DNA of 39,756 nucleotides from Clostridiaceae bacterium (GTDB lineage Bacteria; Bacillota; Clostridia; Clostridiales; Clostridiaceae): NCBI GenBank assembly GCA_014380625.1, contig JACMJL010000270.1, positions 1 through 39,756 of the forward strand, given 5' to 3'. Shown here piece by piece: positions 6,917 through 15,355 of the stretch. The notes below the pieces were generated by a model. That model had not been told where the DNA came from and did not search any database. It was given only the letters and a program-made list of their open reading frames with translations. The position numbers and the translations under genes were made by a program. Each line of letters opens with the position of its first letter. Within the stretch, counting starts at the first letter, position 1.

Positions 6917-7756
6917 ATGTATAGTTATGAGTATAGTATTCCTTTCACAGAGCCTGCATCTAAGATGGATCTGAAGCTTTATTATTGTGGTACTGAAGAC
7001 TGTGACAGGGGTAATTCTTGGGGACCAGCCCTGAAGGACCACTATAAAATTCATTATATCCATAGTGGTAAAGGGATGTTAAAAATAGGAGATAAAACCT
7101 ATAATTTAAGTAAAGGTGATTGTTTTTTAATTTCTCCTGATATTATTACTTATTTTAAATCCGATGAAGAGGACCCTTGGACCTATTATTGGGTAGCCTT
7201 TGATGGCATAAATGCTGAGTCCTATTTAAATCGCGCTAATTTATCTTCAACCAATCCAGTAATTAGCTGCGAAAAGGATGATTTAATTTTAAATTGCTTT
7301 AATGGAATGTTTGATGGAAGCCAAAAGAGCAAAAGTGGAGATCTACGGCTCCTTAGTTCTTTATACATGCTACTTTCAATTCTTATGGAGACTTCAGATA
7401 ATACTTCTACTTCCCAAAATGCAGGCCTAAAGGATAATTACCATGTTACAAAGGCAATTAAATGGATTGAAGTAAATTATTCTCGGAACATGACCATAGA
7501 GGAGCTTTCTAATTTTATTGGCCTTAACAGAAAATATTTTTCAAAAATATTTAAAGAAGCAATAGGAATGTCACCTCAAAGTTTTTTAATAGAATTAAGG
7601 TTTAATAGAGCTTGTGCATTAATGAAAAATTCCTATCTTTCAATTGGAGATATTTCTAGGTCGGTAGGTTATGAAGATCCGCTTTTATTCTCTAGGGTAT
7701 TTAAAAAGTTTAAAGGAATGGCTCCAAATAGCTACAGGAAAAATCAAATGCAGTAA
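6917..7756 (+). CDS. AraC-family transcriptional regulator with N-terminal cupin
   Basis: 279 aa from the ATG at 6917 (ribosome site GGGAGG); an in-frame TTG at 6902 overlaps that site and is rejected. Residues about 40-100 form the cupin/AraC sensing barrel (KIHYIHSGKGMLKIGDK, LSKGDCFLISPD). Residues about 185-276 hold the double HTH: MTIEELSNFIGLNRKYFSKI and ISRSVGYEDPLLFSRVFKKF, ending with the family motif GMAPNSYRK. Such regulators usually sense a sugar or small organic ligand. The divergent reductase gene is the likely target; this is inferred from position. Confidence 0.88.
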   Translation: MYSYEYSIPFTEPASKMDLKLYYCGTEDCDRGNSWGPALKDHYKIHYIHSGKGMLKIGDKTYNLSKGDCFLISPDIITYFKSDEEDPWTYYWVAFDGINAESYLNRANLSSTNPVISCEKDDLILNCFNGMFDGSQKSKSGDLRLLSSLYMLLSILMETSDNTSTSQNAGLKDNYHVTKAIKWIEVNYSRNMTIEELSNFIGLNRKYFSKIFKEAIGMSPQSFLIELRFNRACALMKNSYLSIGDISRSVGYEDPLLFSRVFKKFKGMAPNSYRKNQMQ

Positions 7757-7785
7757 AAAAGCAAAGTTTAGCCTAGTTAAACTTT
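7757..7785 (-). terminator. Terminator after the LRR lipoprotein gene
   Basis: AAAGTTTA (7763-7770) and TAAACTTT (7778-7785) pair over a 7-nt loop. On the minus strand the stem is followed by GCTTTTTTAC. It may also slow the convergent AraC transcript, although no T-run follows on that side. Confidence 0.65.
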
Positions 7786-7791
7786 CAGTTA

Positions 7792-9093
7792 TCACTTTTT
7801 ATGAATAAGATTACCAGCATGCTCATCATCAATATCCCAATTACCGGAATCGTAGTAGTTCCCTGTGTAGGGGTCAAACTTAAAATAACTAGGTATATCC
7901 TTTGAACGAGGTGGTTCCTTATAAAATGGTATAGTAATCCCAGATATTTGGGTTCCCTGTAATTGGTGCAAGGGTGAAAAGTCCTTAATTTGATTGTTAG
8001 CAATACCCAAATTCTTCAGCCCCGATAATTTACCCAAGGCTTTTACATCTATAATTTTATTACCAGACAAATAAAGAGTCCTTAAATTCTTTAATTCACT
8101 AAGTGGGTTAATCCTTGATATTTTATTACCTGAAAGATTTATGTCTTCAAGGACCGCCAAACCTTTAAGATCATCAATTTCCTCAATCTGGTTATTCCCA
8201 AGCTTTAAATTTTTTAATGAAGTCATATTAGCTAAGCCACTTATATTAGAAATATTATTTTGGCTTAAATCTAACTCTTCTAAATTAATCAATTGTTTCA
8301 AGGCATTTATCCTGATAACTTTATTACTTTCTAAATGTAGATACTGAAGTCTTTCAAGTATGCAAAGAGATTCTATATCAGAAATGTTATTTTGGCTAAG
8401 GTCTAAGTATGAAAGTTCCTGTAGATCTTTAAGTGGAGAAATATCCGATATTTTATTATTGTTTAGGAAAAGTTTCTGAAGTCTTTTCAAGTCCTTCAAG
8501 GCACCTATATCGGATACCCCCGTACTACTTAAACTTAAAACTACCATGTTGTCCATATTTCTCAAGCTGGTGATATCATTTATTTGATTCCCTGAGATGT
8601 CAAGTTTTTCTAGACTACTTAAGGCTTCTAACTCATTCATATCTTTTATATTATTGGAACTTAAATCAAGTTCCTTCAATTTTACTATTCCTTTTAATGA
8701 TGAAATATCAACTATATTATTACCATGTAGATTAAGTTTTTTTAAATTAGAAAAATACTGCAGACCGTCAAGGGAAGAGATGTTATGGCTTGTGTCACTT
8801 ATAAATGAGTCAGCCATAGACGGAACTCTATGACTTGCGTTTATTTCCGTAATCGTCTCCACATCACTGGTATAAATAACACCATTGGATTTCCCTAACA
8901 AATTCCTTACTACTTCCTCAAGATTTTTGTCAATAAAAGTTACTTCTTTCCTTTCAGCATTAATATGAGTTGAGTTTAGCTTTTGATCTGAACACCCACT
9001 AATAACTAAAAATATGAGTATGAAAATCACAGTGAAGTAAATTATTCTATTTAATTTCCTACCTAAGATTTTTGATATTAACTCCATTAACAT
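7792..9093 (-). CDS. Internalin-like leucine-rich-repeat lipoprotein
   Basis: 433 aa. A hydrophobic signal segment (about 16-31) ends in the lipobox ISGC with C34, so it is a predicted lipoprotein on the outer face of the membrane. Residues about 108-375 contain twelve 22-residue internalin-type repeats (for example LKELDLSSNNIKDMNELEAL) plus a partial one. Before them lies a cap region starting VTFIDKNLEEVVRNLL. The tail is a short Tyr/Asp-rich segment. LRR proteins bind other proteins; no partner is known here. The gene starts 21 bp after the M56 protease gene and is probably in the BlaI-controlled operon. The ATG at 9091-9093 has a GGGGGGG ribosome site. Confidence 0.88.
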   Translation of the reverse strand: MLMELISKILGRKLNRIIYFTVIFILIFLVISGCSDQKLNSTHINAERKEVTFIDKNLEEVVRNLLGKSNGVIYTSDVETITEINASHRVPSMADSFISDTSHNISSLDGLQYFSNLKKLNLHGNNIVDISSLKGIVKLKELDLSSNNIKDMNELEALSSLEKLDISGNQINDITSLRNMDNMVVLSLSSTGVSDIGALKDLKRLQKLFLNNNKISDISPLKDLQELSYLDLSQNNISDIESLCILERLQYLHLESNKVIRINALKQLINLEELDLSQNNISNISGLANMTSLKNLKLGNNQIEEIDDLKGLAVLEDINLSGNKISRINPLSELKNLRTLYLSGNKIIDVKALGKLSGLKNLGIANNQIKDFSPLHQLQGTQISGITIPFYKEPPRSKDIPSYFKFDPYTGNYYDSGNWDIDDEHAGNLIHKK

Positions 9094-9114
9094 AAATTCC
9101 CCCCCATGACAAAA

Positions 9115-10089
9115 TTACTTTACTGGGTTTGTGAAAATAACTGCGGTAGCTAAAACAATAAAAATCAATGAAAGAACAAAGGCAGTTGCAGTTAGTTTTT
9201 TATAATTTAGTACATTGAGTACACGACCACGTATATTGTTTTTATTAAAGGAGGTAGACATAAAAACTTTTTGTCCCGTACCCATATTCACTAAAGCCTG
9301 TGCGTAACTTTTCCTTTCATCTTTTGTTAACAGCCTAATAGCCCTGGAGTCACAGGACAACTCCATATCCTTCAGAAATAAAATTAAAAAAATCCATACA
9401 AGAGGATTAAACCAATGAATACAAGCTGTTAATATCCCCATTAACCTAAACAAATTATCATGACGCTTAATATGTACATTTTCATGAAGCAACACATATT
9501 TTAATTGCTCCAAGTCTTCTTTAAACCTTGGAGATAAAATAATTTTTTGATTCAAAATGCCAAAAGTCATTGGAGCCTGAACTAAATCGTTTACATAGAT
9601 ATTGTCCTTTATATGTATAGAATTGCTAAGCTGAGTGGTTGAAAGAATGTATAAAATAATTAGTATAAATACAGCTATAGCAGCACCGATAATCCATACT
9701 AGGGAAGATGTCCTAAAAAGCTTCTCTATATGATCACTTTTATATGTAACAGGAAAATATTCTTGGGCAACACCGATAGAATTACTTGCCGAAAAATTTA
9801 TATTACCTTTTGCTGGTATGGATACCGGTACTGATATCGGCACAGGTACTACAAGAATCTTTTTAATATAGTTCCTACCAAGATTAAGTAAACTAACTTC
9901 ACTTGATAAAAAAAATGGGAATATTAATCGAATAAATATCAAACCCCATAAAGTATATATACAGAATCTGGGGATATACCTAATAAATCTGATTAGTATC
10001 AATAACAGTCCTATTACAGAAGCAGTTAAACTCATATTTAGTACAAAATAAAATGTGGTATTAAGCACTTCAATCACCACTCTTATCAA
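9115..10089 (-). CDS. M56 (BlaR1/MecR1-type) membrane metalloprotease lacking a sensor domain
   Basis: 324 aa. The zinc-protease motif HENVH is at residues 202-206 and the downstream acidic zinc ligand is probably E243 (MELSCDSRAI), as in BlaR1/MecR1. Hydrophobic segments lie near 15-35, 45-60, 130-150, 215-240 and 300-320. BlaR1 and MecR1 continue with a penicillin-binding sensor domain of about 250 residues; this protein stops right after the last membrane segment, so it cannot sense beta-lactams in that way. It overlaps the BlaI-type gene by 20 bp. The expected role is cleavage or inactivation of that repressor on a signal from another protein, possibly the LRR lipoprotein encoded next. 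The signal is unknown. Confidence 0.9.
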   Translation of the reverse strand: MIRVVIEVLNTTFYFVLNMSLTASVIGLLLILIRFIRYIPRFCIYTLWGLIFIRLIFPFFLSSEVSLLNLGRNYIKKILVVPVPISVPVSIPAKGNINFSASNSIGVAQEYFPVTYKSDHIEKLFRTSSLVWIIGAAIAVFILIILYILSTTQLSNSIHIKDNIYVNDLVQAPMTFGILNQKIILSPRFKEDLEQLKYVLLHENVHIKRHDNLFRLMGILTACIHWFNPLVWIFLILFLKDMELSCDSRAIRLLTKDERKSYAQALVNMGTGQKVFMSTSFNKNNIRGRVLNVLNYKKLTATAFVLSLIFIVLATAVIFTNPVK

Positions 10090-10435
10090 TAATTCGTTCT
10101 AGTTCCTGAATTTCCTCAGCACTTAACTTCTCTCTATTAACAAAAGAAGCAAAAAATGCCCTTCTTGAGCCATCAAATAGTTTATTAATAAGATTATTTG
10201 TCTCTATCTGCTGTACTTGGTCTTTTGCGATAAGTGGAGTACAAATAAAATTCGGTTCTTCCCTTTTAACTGCTCCTTTCTCTACAAGTTTTTTAAGTAC
10301 AGTATAAGTGGTATTCTTATTCCATTGATATTCCTGCTCACCAATCTGCGTTAACGCTTTAGCTGAAACTGGTGCATATATCCAAACAATTTCCATTAAT
10401 TTAAATTCACTGTCAAAAAGTTTAAATTGTTCCAT
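10070..10435 (-). CDS. BlaI/MecI-family transcriptional repressor
   Basis: 121 aa, the family's normal size. The winged HTH covers about residues 5-70 (FKLMEIVWIYAPVSAKALTQ, then WNKNTTYTVLKKLVEKGAVK). The C-terminal dimerisation part contains FDGSRRAFFASFV, the region where family members are cut by their M56 partner. Overlapping palindromes upstream (10448-10495) are the likely operators. It is first in an operon with the M56 protease and the LRR lipoprotein. The ribosome site is GGAGG. Autorepression is inferred. Confidence 0.9.
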   Translation of the reverse strand: MEQFKLFDSEFKLMEIVWIYAPVSAKALTQIGEQEYQWNKNTTYTVLKKLVEKGAVKREEPNFICTPLIAKDQVQQIETNNLINKLFDGSRRAFFASFVNREKLSAEEIQELERIIDKSGD

Positions 10436-10447
10436 AAAATCCTCCAG

Positions 10448-10500
10448 ACTATTGTAATAGTTTCTAGTATTAGACTAGCACGATAGTCTGATACTGTCAA
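10448..10500 (-). promoter_or_regulatory. BlaI-type operator and promoter of the BlaI/M56/LRR operon
   Basis: Two dyads: ACTATT-N2-AATAGT at 10448-10461, and AGTATTAGACTA (10466-10477) with TAGTCTGATACT (10484-10495), one mismatch over a 6-bp centre. On the minus strand TTGACA (10495-10500) followed 17 bp later by TAGTCT is a plausible promoter lying inside the larger dyad. Repression by the adjacent BlaI-family protein is inferred. Confidence 0.7.
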
Positions 10501-10507
10501 CTGTATT

Positions 10508-10550
10508 CAATAAAAAGTGACGGCACAAATACCTTTTGCACCGCCACTTT
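10508..10550 (-). terminator. Terminator after the YhgE-like remnant
   Basis: On the minus strand AAAGTGGCGGTGCAAA (10535-10550) pairs with TTTGTGCCGTCACTTT (10514-10529) through 16 bp including three G-T pairs; 5-nt loop, then TTTATT. Confidence 0.8.
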
Positions 10551-10558
10551 AATTATAA

Positions 10559-11185
10559 TTATACTATTAATTCTTTTTTCTCCTTTATAATACCTTGAAC
10601 CTTATCTGCATGTTCTTTAAATACAATTGATATACCTAAGAATACTACTAATACAACTGCTAATACTGCAAAATCCATAGATAATACACTGTAATCTACT
10701 CCAGATATTGTTTCTCTAAGTGCAGATACACAATAGGTAAATGGCATTATAGGATTTAATAGCTTAAAGAAATGTGGAACTACTTCTAGTGGGAAAGTTC
10801 CAGCGCAAGCTGTTAATTGAAGTATTAGCAATACTATTGCTAGCAATCTTCCAGCCTGACCAAGTAAGAGAATTTGCTCCAATTGTTAACTTTCCTATTT
10901 AAGGTAATATAGTCGTTGTTAATCCTTCATTGAGTTTCCTAATTCTGTAAAAGGTTACCTTTGTATATTCTGCTGCAATACCTTCAATAATTTCAGTTTT
11001 AAGCTCTACTAGAACCTTTCCATTGATCTGAGCTGCAAGGAAATTTTTCTTTTCATTAGCTGAATAAAGAATCTTTGCTTGGTCAGGTTTACCCTGCTTT
11101 GAAACAAAAGTCCACCCCACCCCACCTTCCCATTACTTTTCAGCTTATCCACTAAGTCATCTCCATAACTGACCGTTGAGTTTAA
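10559..11185 (-). pseudogene. YhgE/Pip-domain membrane protein remnant
   Basis: Only the two ends of the functional part survive. Minus-strand text at about 11175-11115 reads GDDLVDKLKSNGKVGW, and 11120-10899 continues KILYSANEKKNFLAAQINGK, typical of the extracellular N-terminal half of YhgE/Pip proteins. From 10882 to 10559 the text is the C-terminal membrane part (LLGQAGRLLAIVLLILQLTA, GTFPLEVVPHFFKLLNPIMP). Intact family members have about 700 or more residues; the N-terminal anchor and the centre are missing and the two pieces are in different frames. A 5-bp tandem duplication near 11113-11127 breaks the frame again. It lies downstream of a broken TetR gene, a usual partner. I regard it as non-functional. 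Confidence 0.85.
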
Positions 11186-11200
11186 ACTGACTGGTCAGTT
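11185..11200. promoter_or_regulatory. TetR-type operator upstream of the YhgE-like remnant
   Basis: AACTGAC-TG-GTCAGTT, a perfect palindrome with 7-bp arms, of the TGACTGGTCA type bound by many TetR-family regulators. A second GGTCAGTTAT-related block lies inverted at 11165-11174. It sits between the TetR and YhgE remnants. Confidence 0.7.
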
Positions 11201-11255
11201 ATGTTAACCCTCTTTTTAACATAGTTGTCAATACCCTGTGTCTGTGTTAATAGTT

Positions 11256-11467
11256 TTAGTTGATATAGAAAAAAATACTAAAAGCTATAAAGGAAGGATC
11301 CGCTTTCTTTATGAATCCATCCTCCATGGCTACTTTAATAAATCCTTCAAAATACTTAATATAATTATGCATAGATTCTCTAAGTTCTTGCTGCCTTTCC
11401 TCTTGCCCCCATAATTGGAAAATATATTAATAGCTGCTTCAAAAATCAGTGCCTTTGTGTTATTCAT
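11256..11467 (-). pseudogene. TetR-family regulator remnant
   Basis: The ATG at 11465-11467 with ribosome site GGAGTG opens MNNTKALIFEAAINIFSNYG, the first helices of a TetR HTH. The reading then jumps, in another frame, to QEERQQELRESMHNYIKYFE and VAMEDGFIKKADPSFIAF, a TetR C-terminal ligand-domain sequence, ending at the TAA at 11256-11258. About 100 residues including the recognition helix are missing, so it cannot bind DNA. Both this gene and the YhgE-like gene next to it have decayed, consistent with loss of the whole pair. Confidence 0.8.
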
Positions 11468-11496
11468 CTATATCACTCCATCAATTATGATTTGAA

Positions 11497-11507
11497 TTGA
11501 CCAGTCA
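11497..11507. promoter_or_regulatory. TetR-type operator upstream of the TetR remnant
   Basis: TTGACCAGTCA at 11497-11507 shares the core of the operator at 11185-11200. On the minus strand it lies between TTGTGA and CATAAT, 18 bp apart, a plausible promoter, so autoregulation before decay is likely. Confidence 0.6.
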
Positions 11508-11593
11508 TCACAAGATTTTACCTGCTTAAATTATCCTATTATCTTAATAAAAAATATAACATTGTTTTCAAACTTATTTTCACATGAAAAATA

Positions 11594-11602
11594 TGATATA
11601 AT
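11594..11602 (+). promoter_or_regulatory. Extended -10 promoter of psd
   Basis: TGATATAAT at 11594-11602, 36 bp before the psd start codon. The -35 match is weak. Confidence 0.55.
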
Positions 11603-11637
11603 CTATTAAGTAATTTATTTAAAGAGGTGCACTACTT

Positions 11638-12525
11638 ATGATTAAATTTTATAATCGGCGAACAAAAAAGTATGAAACAGAAAAAGTTTTAGGTGAAAAA
11701 TATTTAGAATGGTCTTATTCCTCTCCAATAGGTATGAGTTTATTAAATCTTTTGATCAAAAAGAAAATTTTTTCCAAAGTATATGGCTATTTTTGCGATA
11801 CAAGTAGGAGTAGAAAGAAAATACATAACTTTATTTCAGATTTTGATATTGATATATCTATTTCTAAAAAAACTGCTTTTGAATTTGAATCCTTTAATGA
11901 TTTTTTCACTAGAGAATTAACCGCTAAAGCAAGACCTATTACAAGTAACTGTAAAATTCTAACCTCCCCTGGTGATGGGCGAGTTTTAGTTTATGAAGAC
12001 ATTGATTTAGACAAGCTTGTACAGGTGAAGGGATATACTTATTCTCTTAATGAACTACTTAAGGATTACAGTACTGCCGCTAACTACAATGGAGGAGTCT
12101 GTATGATAGTTAGGTTATGTCCTACTGATTACCATAGATTTCATTTTATTGACAATGGCAGTTGTAGCAAAACCAACAAAATAAAAGGAGACTTTTATTC
12201 TGTCAGTCCTATAGCCTTAAAAAAAATCCCCCAATTATATTGTAAAAACAAACGTGAATGGAGTGTTTTTCACTCTGAAAACTTCGGTGATATTTTGCAG
12301 GTTGAGGTTGGTGCTACATGCGTGGGAACCATTGTTCAAAATTATGAGGTTGATTCACCTGTAAAAAAAGGACAAGAAAAGGGTTATTTTAAATTTGGAG
12401 GTTCCACGGTAATACTGTTTTTCGAACCAAATAAAATCAAAATCGATAGAGATATTATTAAACAATCAAAATTAGGTATAGAAACTAAGATATTAATGGG
12501 CGAAAAAATAGGAAAAGCTAACTAA
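11638..12525 (+). CDS. psd: Phosphatidylserine decarboxylase proenzyme
   Basis: 295 aa, the normal size of the clostridial type. It converts phosphatidylserine to phosphatidylethanolamine at the membrane. The self-cleavage site is visible near the C-terminus as FGGST: cleavage before the Ser makes the pyruvoyl cofactor and a short alpha chain. Other family signs are [24 protein letters not shown] and PTDYHRFHF. The ATG has the ribosome site AGAGGTG. It stands alone between the TetR remnant and a terminator; a phosphatidylserine synthase gene, often adjacent, is not present here. Confidence 0.95.
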   Translation: MIKFYNRRTKKYETEKVLGEKYLEWSYSSPIGMSLLNLLIKKKIFSKVYGYFCDTSRSRKKIHNFISDFDIDISISKKTAFEFESFNDFFTRELTAKARPITSNCKILTSPGDGRVLVYEDIDLDKLVQVKGYTYSLNELLKDYSTAANYNGGVCMIVRLCPTDYHRFHFIDNGSCSKTNKIKGDFYSVSPIALKKIPQLYCKNKREWSVFHSENFGDILQVEVGATCVGTIVQNYEVDSPVKKGQEKGYFKFGGSTVILFFEPNKIKIDRDIIKQSKLGIETKILMGEKIGKAN

Positions 12526-12544
12526 AAGCTTCTCCTTTTTTTTA
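12511..12544. terminator. Bidirectional terminator between psd and ddl
   Basis: GGAAAAGCT (12511-12519) pairs with AGCTTCTCC (12527-12535) with one mismatch; a T-run follows on the plus strand (12536-12544) and TATTTTTT on the minus strand. Confidence 0.8.
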
Positions 12545-13729
12545 TTTTATCCCTTTTGATCCTTTAATTCCACCTTGCATGGCAAGAATGTTACTATCAA
12601 AGGTAAACATTAATTCTTGTTTTTCTCTATCCTTCTTTAGCGCAAGTTTAATTAACTCTTCAGTTAACTGCGAATATTTCTTTCCAGTAGCCTCCCAAAG
12701 ATAAAAAGCAAGAGAACCTGGAATAGTGTTTAGCTCATTAACATACACCTTAGCTGTCTCTCTATCTATTAAAAAATCGATTCTACAAACTCCAGCACAA
12801 CCAATAGTTCTAAAACTTTCTAATGCAAGCCGTTGAATCTCCTTAGTCATTTCTTCAGTGATAAGTGCGGGAATTTGCCTAGAAGCTCCACTCATACCTT
12901 TAGATCCACTTCCCTTAGAACCGTTGCTCATATACTTGTCTTGATAAGTCAATATATCCTTACTACTAATAGGTTCTTCACATACAGAAGCCTCAGCTTT
13001 TTCATAATCTCCAAGAACGGAACAATTAATTTCTCTTAAATCTACTACCATTACCTCTGCCATTATTTTTCTAGAAAAACTTCTAGCAAGGTCTACTGCA
13101 TCTTCAAGTTCGAATCTATTGTTAACTCGTTTAACTCCAACACTAGAACCAGTGTTAGCAGGTTTTACTATTAAGGGATACTTAATCTTTGCTTCAATTT
13201 CTGCAATAATGCTTTCCTTGTCCTTAAGCCACTCTACAGAATAAAACCATACACATTCCACTACTGGAATCCCGGCATCCTTTAAAAGTTTTTTAGCAAA
13301 GACCTTATCCATGCCAACTGCTGAAGACAATACATCACAGCCTACATAAGGAAGATCTATGGATTCAAAATACCCCTGAAGGGTTCCGTCTTCTCCATTA
13401 GTTCCATGAATCACAGGGAAGGCCACATCTAGGCTACCCAATATGTTTTTAGCAAATTTACTTAGAGGGTATTTCACCATAATTCTTTCATTGCCATCAT
13501 TTTCTATCATTAGCTTCTTAGAATTTAAAAGCAACTTATCTATGTCTTTAAAGTTTTCTATATCTAGTAGCTCATCTCCTGTATACCATATACCTGTTTT
13601 TGCTATATACACAGGTATAATGCTGTATTTTTCTTTGTTGATACTATCAATAGCTTGAAGTGCTGAAATAACAGAAACCTCATGTTCTACAGACCTACCT
13701 CCAAAAAAAACTCCAACTTTAATTTTCAT
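12542..13729 (-). CDS. ddl: D-alanine--D-alanine ligase
   Basis: 395 aa ATP-grasp ligase that joins two D-Ala for peptidoglycan. Visible motifs: VFFGGRSVEHEVSVISA at the N-terminus, HGTNGEDG at 108-115, KPANTGSSVGVKRV in the ATP site and YVNELNTIPGS for metal and second substrate binding. The omega-loop region reads TYQDKYMS, keeping the Tyr expected in D-Ala-D-Ala enzymes; a long Gly/Ser/Lys stretch follows it. The last 25 residues (SNILAMQGGIKGSK) are an extra tail. It follows the MurF-like gene by 33 bp on the same strand, so both products probably act in sequence. D-Ala-D-Ser specificity cannot be fully excluded from sequence alone. Confidence 0.9.
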   Translation of the reverse strand: MKIKVGVFFGGRSVEHEVSVISALQAIDSINKEKYSIIPVYIAKTGIWYTGDELLDIENFKDIDKLLLNSKKLMIENDGNERIMVKYPLSKFAKNILGSLDVAFPVIHGTNGEDGTLQGYFESIDLPYVGCDVLSSAVGMDKVFAKKLLKDAGIPVVECVWFYSVEWLKDKESIIAEIEAKIKYPLIVKPANTGSSVGVKRVNNRFELEDAVDLARSFSRKIMAEVMVVDLREINCSVLGDYEKAEASVCEEPISSKDILTYQDKYMSNGSKGSGSKGMSGASRQIPALITEEMTKEIQRLALESFRTIGCAGVCRIDFLIDRETAKVYVNELNTIPGSLAFYLWEATGKKYSQLTEELIKLALKKDREKQELMFTFDSNILAMQGGIKGSKGIK

Positions 13730-13762
13730 TAAAAAACATCTCCTTAAGATTTTTATTTGAAT

Positions 13763-15355
13763 TTACTCATTATAATCATCAGTTAAATCATTTTCAATTA
13801 ATACTACACTTCCAGGTTTAGCTATTGTGTTTAAGTGTTTAAAAGCTTCCTCTATGTTAAGTGCAACAAAAATTTTATCTTCAGGGAAATCCTTTCCCTT
13901 TAATCCTTCTTGAATTGAGAGAGTTTGCTTTTCACCCACAAGTATTACATAATCACAAGCTGCCGCCGCATATTCCCCGAAGGTTTTGTTAAGTTCGTAT
14001 TCCTGGTCTCCAAGTTCAATCATCCCTGGGGTAATCATAATTTTCATTTCCCCATCCATCTGGGCAAGTACCTCTAAGGCCATCTTAGATCCTACAGGGT
14101 TTGCGTTATAGGCATCGTCTATAATAGTTACTCCACTTGGCATTAATCTAAGCTGCAAGCGGTGTTCCACAGACTCCAGGTCCTTAACTGCATAGGATAT
14201 AGTTTCTAGGTCCATACCAAGCTCTGAGGCAATAGCCACGCCAGAAAGTATATTATAAATGTTATGCCTTCCAAGAAGTTTTGTCTGGAAATTTGCTCTG
14301 TTTCCATCAGGCCTAACAACCTCAAAAGTGGATCCCCTAGAATTAAATTTAATATTCTCGGCTCTAAACTTAGCCGTTGAATCTTGAATTCCATAACTTA
14401 TAACCTTACATTTCGGCTCAGGGAGAGTTTGAATGTTTTCATCATCAATATTTTCAAAACCTACTCCATCTACAGGAAGGGAGGCTATTAGTTCAAATTT
14501 CGCTTTTTTAACATTTTCAATAGTCTTAAAGGACTCCAAATGCTGTGGTCCAATAGAGGTTAGAACTCCATACTTAGGCATTACAAGCTCACAAAGTTCC
14601 TCAATATCCCCTATACTTTTAGCACCCATTTCAGCAATAAATATTTCATGTGTTGGCTTTAAGTTATTTCTTACCACCTTTACCACTCCCATAGTGGTAT
14701 TATAGCTAGCTGGCGTCATCAACACATTAAAACTCTTTGAAAGAATTTTATGAATAACATGTTTAGTACTAGTCTTTCCATAACTTCCGGTTATTCCAAT
14801 TACAACAAGGCTTGTCATTTTTTTAATTTTCTTTTGAGCATCTTTATAGTAATAAAGGTTTATTGCATCCTCAAAAGGCTTATTAATAGTGTTACATAGC
14901 AAAGTAACAACTAATACAAAGGTATTTATAAGTACTAAGGATAGGCAAATTAAAACAATGTAATTAACGCTGACTTCCCAAGGTAAGTAATACAATTCAG
15001 CTACTATTACCACCGCATAGACTAAAGCTAAAGTAAATATTAATCTATTTACTCTTTTAGTATATACTAGCTTTTTCTTTTCCTTAGGCTTCTTCTTAGT
15101 AAAAAATAAAACTAAATAAATAAGCATTATTACTATGAATCCAGGAATTTGCCTGCCACTATAAATTATACAGACTCCAATTAGAGGCAACAAATCCAAG
15201 GGATTTATAGCCTTTGATATATTTCTTCTAATCCATAAAAAATACCTTTCATTCCTATAGGAATTCAGTTGAAGCATGTGTATTTGATTTTTTTCATTTG
15301 CTAAGAAATATACAAAGAATAGAGCTAAACATAAAACTAGAAACACATTAATCAA
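13763..15355 (-). CDS. Membrane-anchored MurF-like ligase
   Basis: 530 aa, longer than the usual 450 aa of MurF because of an N-terminal extension of about 170 residues with roughly four to five membrane segments (near 2-18, 55-85, 105-122, 130-153). The Mur-ligase core follows: the ATP loop GITGSYGKTST at 187-197, EMGAKSIGDI, and IDDAYNANPVGSKMAL. MurF adds D-Ala-D-Ala to UDP-MurNAc-tripeptide; the membrane extension suggests action at the membrane. It overlaps the upstream hydrolase gene by 8 bp and is followed by ddl. Whether this is the only MurF in the genome cannot be seen here; similar fused forms occur as second copies. Confidence 0.88.
   Translation of the reverse strand: MINVFLVLCLALFFVYFLANEKNQIHMLQLNSYRNERYFLWIRRNISKAINPLDLLPLIGVCIIYSGRQIPGFIVIMLIYLVLFFTKKKPKEKKKLVYTKRVNRLIFTLALVYAVVIVAELYYLPWEVSVNYIVLICLSLVLINTFVLVVTLLCNTINKPFEDAINLYYYKDAQKKIKKMTSLVVIGITGSYGKTSTKHVIHKILSKSFNVLMTPASYNTTMGVVKVVRNNLKPTHEIFIAEMGAKSIGDIEELCELVMPKYGVLTSIGPQHLESFKTIENVKKAKFELIASLPVDGVGFENIDDENIQTLPEPKCKVISYGIQDSTAKFRAENIKFNSRGSTFEVVRPDGNRANFQTKLLGRHNIYNILSGVAIASELGMDLETISYAVKDLESVEHRLQLRLMPSGVTIIDDAYNANPVGSKMALEVLAQMDGEMKIMITPGMIELGDQEYELNKTFGEYAAAACDYVILVGEKQTLSIQEGLKGKDFPEDKIFVALNIEEAFKHLNTIAKPGSVVLIENDLTDDYNE

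Noticed and set aside
8141-8833. Plus-strand open frames opposite the LRR gene
   Set aside because: They arise from the repeated LRR codons; the protein text is low-complexity Leu/Ser/Phe without a start signal.
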